Source: Bacillota bacterium (lineage in GTDB: Bacteria > Bacillota > Clostridia > Lachnospirales > Bianqueaceae). From it: a stretch of DNA of 46,269 nucleotides. The notes under the pieces are model-generated. The model was given only the letters and a program-made list of their open reading frames with translations, had not been told where the DNA came from and made no database searches. Position numbers and translations under genes: made by a program. How positions within the stretch are numbered: position 1 is the first letter of the stretch; every line of letters starts with the position of its first letter. This document shows, piece by piece, positions 43,661-46,269 of this stretch. The DNA lies in contig JAFZQZ010000008.1 in NCBI GenBank assembly GCA_017620135.1, positions 1-46,269 of the forward strand. The letters run 5' to 3'.

Positions 43661-43680
43661 TATGCAGGAAACTGTTGCTC

Positions 43681-45870
43681 CTATTCTTTGAGATTATCGT
43701 ACACGTAATCGTAGAAATCGGAATCGATGATCCCTCGGCAGTAATTCAGTTTGTTCCAGACGACAGCCGTCACATTGTCGACATATCCTTCCGGGATCTC
43801 GATGGAAGGATCGGAAGGCGTAAACTCATCCGTATCGCTGATATAGGTACCGTACTTGGTCTTCCAGTCACCCATGACATTGAAAACCAACGCCGGAGCA
43901 TCAGAGAAGACGTCCCGTCCGGGAAGAAGTCTCGAATCCCATTCGCATCCGAAGAGGTTCAGCAGTGTCGGAAGGATGTCCAGGGAGAAAGTAGGCTCGG
44001 AAACGACGACCGGCGGTTCCTTTTCCAGACAGCCGCTCCAGATGATCAGACGGTTCTGATCGCGTTCCAGATAATTTGTTACGGTAAAGCCGTAGAGCTC
44101 GTTCAGATAATACAAATATTCGATCGCCGCGTCCTCATCAAGACCATAGGGGAAATGATCGGCACAGATCACGATGACGGTATCATCGGCAATGCCCTTC
44201 TCTTCCAGCATGCCTATCAGATCTGTCATTGCGTCTTCCAGTTCCAGGTTGCAGGCGATATATCCGCGTACCAGCTCACTGTACGGAAGGTTTTCCACCT
44301 GAGACCAGTGTTTGTCGGTCATCGCGTTGGTCCCGGGTTCATACAGGCTGTGTCCGCTGACGGACATATAGTAAATGTTGAAAGGCTGCTTGTCCTCATA
44401 GAGCGGGAACGTATTGTGGATGAGCTCCAGGTCGCTCTGCGGCCACTGACTGGTCACATAGTCTTCCATACCTGTTCCGTAGCCTTTGAAGCCATCGGAA
44501 TAGCCGAGTTCGTTATGCGTATAGATACGGTCATAGAACTCCGCGTCATTCGCGTGCATGGCCAGGCCATAATACCCTTTCAGCCGGTTGCCCATCGTCA
44601 GGAACATATTGTGCTCGACAGCGTCTGTCATGGACGCGCCGCCGCTCATGGGAAGGACGCCCAGGAGCACTTCCACCTCACCGCCGGTCGTTCCGGCACT
44701 GGCAGGCTGATAGAAATCCGTAAACTGGATGCCTTTGGTCGCCATGCGGTACAGTGTCGGGGTCAGCTGTGGATCAATGATCGCTCCGCTGAAGGCTTCC
44801 GCGCAGATCAGGATCAGGTTCTTTCCTTCGAATTTCCCGGTGAACTGGTTCTTCCGTGAAACCGTCTGGGAATCCGCGTATTCACACAGCGATTCGAGCT
44901 GCTGTGTCCGGGCGTTTTCCGCCAGTTCCTTGAAATCGATATCCATCCGGCTGTATCCGGTGATCAGGTTTCCTACTTCCACGATCGATTCGACGCCGCT
45001 CTTGCTCTCTTCCGAGTTTTCACCGGAGTTCTCGCTGGTTTCACCGGAAGCACCCGAATTTTCTCCCGGGTTCTGGGAATTGTCCGATGTCGTAGATGTT
45101 TCTTCGATCTCGATCGTCATTTGCTGCGCGGTGGTAAACTCGGTCTTGCTGTTGAGATGAAGAAGATCCAGCCGTATACCGGTCAAAAGGCCGAAGTTAT
45201 CCACCGAATTCGAGAAATTATACTGTTTCCCGTGAAGGCCGCGAAGCTTGGAATTGAACGCGATGCCGAGCAGTGCCACGCACAGGAAGACCATTCCGCA
45301 GATACCCACGACGACCACACGTCGAAGGTCCGCTTTCCCTTTCTTCATCCAGCGGCGGACAAAGTGGAAATAAACGATCAGCGGAACGACCAGCAGCAGG
45401 AAGATCGTAAACAGACCGGAAAAACTGAAAATGAGTTTCAGCGTGACGCCCATAAACCCGGTCGCGACGCCTTTGGCTCCATTGACGATCGTCTTGATAT
45501 CGTAAGGAACCTTAAATGCTTTGGTAACAAAATACTCGATCAGGAACGGCAGGGAATACAGCACGATCAGTACCGCGCCGGTGATATTCCTTGCCTTCTC
45601 GTGTTTGATCAGATGAAGCGGAACATACAGAAAAACCCAGCCCACGAAGAGGGAATACAGCAGGATCAGCAAAAAGGCCGAAAAGCTGAGCGCCCCTCTG
45701 GAGGACCAGTGGAAGACCAGTTCCATGTAAAGGATCAAAAGCGGGAAAAAGATCAGATCACCTACTTTGGCCCGTTTTCTGGCAGCGCGCTGTTTGCGTT
45801 TTTTCTCCGCGGCAGCCATCCGTTCCTTTCTTGCTCTGGCTCTTTCCTTGATTTCGTTCTCATTGCTCAT
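43681..45870 (-). CDS. LTA synthase-family sulfatase/phosphotransferase, polytopic
   Basis: The 729-aa protein is laid out like LtaS. Five membrane helices (about 38-55, 62-88, 95-115, 150-175, 187-205) follow a very basic cytosolic start (RARARKERMAAAEKKRKQ). An external sulfatase-like domain (about 345-700) has LICAEAF, the Thr-bearing metal-site region SAGTTGGEVEV (around 394-395), MSVSGHSLYE and VICADHFPYG. LtaS-type enzymes use phosphatidylglycerol to build lipoteichoic acid; related proteins transfer phosphoethanolamine or other groups. An unusual Ser/Asn/Gly/Glu linker lies at about 257-291. The start has an AGGTGAG site. It follows the partial hydrolase gene on the same strand. Confidence 0.87.
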   Translation of the reverse strand: MSNENEIKERARARKERMAAAEKKRKQRAARKRAKVGDLIFFPLLILYMELVFHWSSRGALSFSAFLLILLYSLFVGWVFLYVPLHLIKHEKARNITGAVLIVLYSLPFLIEYFVTKAFKVPYDIKTIVNGAKGVATGFMGVTLKLIFSFSGLFTIFLLLVVPLIVYFHFVRRWMKKGKADLRRVVVVGICGMVFLCVALLGIAFNSKLRGLHGKQYNFSNSVDNFGLLTGIRLDLLHLNSKTEFTTAQQMTIEIEETSTTSDNSQNPGENSGASGETSENSGENSEESKSGVESIVEVGNLITGYSRMDIDFKELAENARTQQLESLCEYADSQTVSRKNQFTGKFEGKNLILICAEAFSGAIIDPQLTPTLYRMATKGIQFTDFYQPASAGTTGGEVEVLLGVLPMSGGASMTDAVEHNMFLTMGNRLKGYYGLAMHANDAEFYDRIYTHNELGYSDGFKGYGTGMEDYVTSQWPQSDLELIHNTFPLYEDKQPFNIYYMSVSGHSLYEPGTNAMTDKHWSQVENLPYSELVRGYIACNLELEDAMTDLIGMLEEKGIADDTVIVICADHFPYGLDEDAAIEYLYYLNELYGFTVTNYLERDQNRLIIWSGCLEKEPPVVVSEPTFSLDILPTLLNLFGCEWDSRLLPGRDVFSDAPALVFNVMGDWKTKYGTYISDTDEFTPSDPSIEIPEGYVDNVTAVVWNKLNYCRGIIDSDFYDYVYDNLKE

Positions 45871-45903
45871 TGGCTCACCTATTGTCTTTCTTTTTTATCT
45901 TTT

Positions 45904-46269
45904 TCATTCTTCGATAAACCGGATCACCTGATCCCACCAGGCATCGACCGCCTCACTTCCGGAACGGTAGATCTCATGACGGGCGTTTTCGATCCGGACC
46001 AGCTTTCCGTTCGGCAGACGATCCACAAACTTCTGCTGCGGATCCGCCAGGACCGTCTGGTCATCCGACGCCTGGAACAGGATGACCGGGATCGAGATCT
46101 TTTCCGGTTTTCCCTTGGCGAGGATCTTCCCGCATACTTTCAGCGACTCTAAAAGCCAGCTGTACGTAGGAGAACAGTTCTGAAACTCCGGATGCGTTTT
46201 CCGGATCTCGTTATACCAGTTGAAACGATCCTCCCCGCTCGCGCAGGAATCCTCAAACTTTTCTTCCCC
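45904..46269 (-). CDS. alpha/beta hydrolase (lysophospholipase-like), 5' part outside window
   Basis: Only the C-terminal 121 residues are inside the window; the reading frame runs on past its edge. The translation includes ILFQASDDQTVLADPQQ, holding the catalytic-Asp type motif (FQASDDQTV), and RIENARHEIYRSGSEAVDAW with the presumed catalytic His in ARHEIY, then a stop at 45904. This matches the end of monoacylglycerol lipase/lysophospholipase-type alpha/beta hydrolases. The nucleophile region is beyond the edge. It lies 33 nt upstream of the LTA-synthase-like gene on the same strand, so the two probably form an operon concerned with lipids or the envelope. Confidence 0.82.
   Translation of the reverse strand, partial: GEEKFEDSCASGEDRFNWYNEIRKTHPEFQNCSPTYSWLLESLKVCGKILAKGKPEKISIPVILFQASDDQTVLADPQQKFVDRLPNGKLVRIENARHEIYRSGSEAVDAWWDQVIRFIEE

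Noticed and set aside
45121-46152. 343-aa plus-strand ORF across the LTA-synthase start and the hydrolase
   Set aside because: It spans two well-supported minus-strand genes and their intergenic gap, and its product has no domain.

Overview
The window reads as ordinary chromosomal core DNA of a low-to-mid GC Firmicute, most likely a member of the Clostridia close to Lachnospiraceae. The evidence is a class I groES-groEL operon under a perfect CIRCE box, a textbook sigma-A promoter set (TTGACA/TATAAT-like, 16-18 nt spacers), strong AGGAGG ribosome binding sites, the Firmicute yicC-remA-gmk-rpoZ-priA-def-fmt-rsmB-rlmN-prpC-prkC-rsgA-rpe gene train, a cdaA-cdaR pair, RqcH, and a DUF5721-like protein that I associate with Lachnospiraceae. 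I see no prophage, IS element, CRISPR array or integration scar, and no stretch over 300 bases lacks a gene. The longest gaps are 671-864 (ispF promoter, groEL terminator, a possible 10-codon ORF) and 2797-3057 (groE promoter and CIRCE, a 10-bp phased repeat, tmcAL promoter).

Layout. 1-2900: tRNA-Leu(UAA), ispF and groES-groEL, all minus. 3058-4239: tmcAL on plus, end to end with a minus lipoprotein gene. 4243-7941: lipoprotein, PpiC-type foldase, coiled-coil protein, coaD, rsmD. 8003-12419: yloU-fakA-recG and rpmB. 12493-24771: a 13-gene minus-strand housekeeping train linking translation (def, fmt, rsmB, rlmN, rsgA), RNA polymerase (rpoZ), nucleotide metabolism (gmk), replication restart (priA), Ser/Thr phospho-signalling (prkC/prpC) and the matrix regulator remA. 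24888-27036: a divergent plus pair (FAD oxidoreductase, DUF5721-like). 27039-31163: TIM-barrel isomerase, CAP-domain secreted protein with an acidic linker, rqcH. 31153-41981: a compact minus train of two unknown membrane proteins, cdaA, cdaR, mltG-like lipoprotein, a membrane-anchored MutS-like ATPase, a nuclease-helicase fusion, a YycJ-type MBL hydrolase, a Gfo/Idh oxidoreductase and rqcH. 42131-43603: plus metallophosphoesterase. 43681-46269: LTA-synthase-like protein and a truncated alpha/beta hydrolase.

The most unusual theme is compaction of transcription termination into coding sequence. Four minus-strand hairpins of intrinsic-terminator type lie inside or across coding regions: within tmcAL, across the ppiC stop, in the last codons of the DUF5721 gene, and across the cdaR stop inside the start of mltG. 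In two of them the stop codon sits in a 7-nt loop. Other points worth attention are the departures from conserved neighbourhoods (no coaBC between rpoZ and priA, no thiN/spoVM near rpe-rpmB, no glmM after cdaR), a PD-(D/E)XK nuclease fused to an Fe-S XPD/DinG-type helicase next to a transmembrane MutS-like protein, and two unknown membrane proteins leading the c-di-AMP cyclase operon.

No searches or alignments were run. Calls rest on motifs, lengths, gene order and ribosome binding sites read from the sequence.
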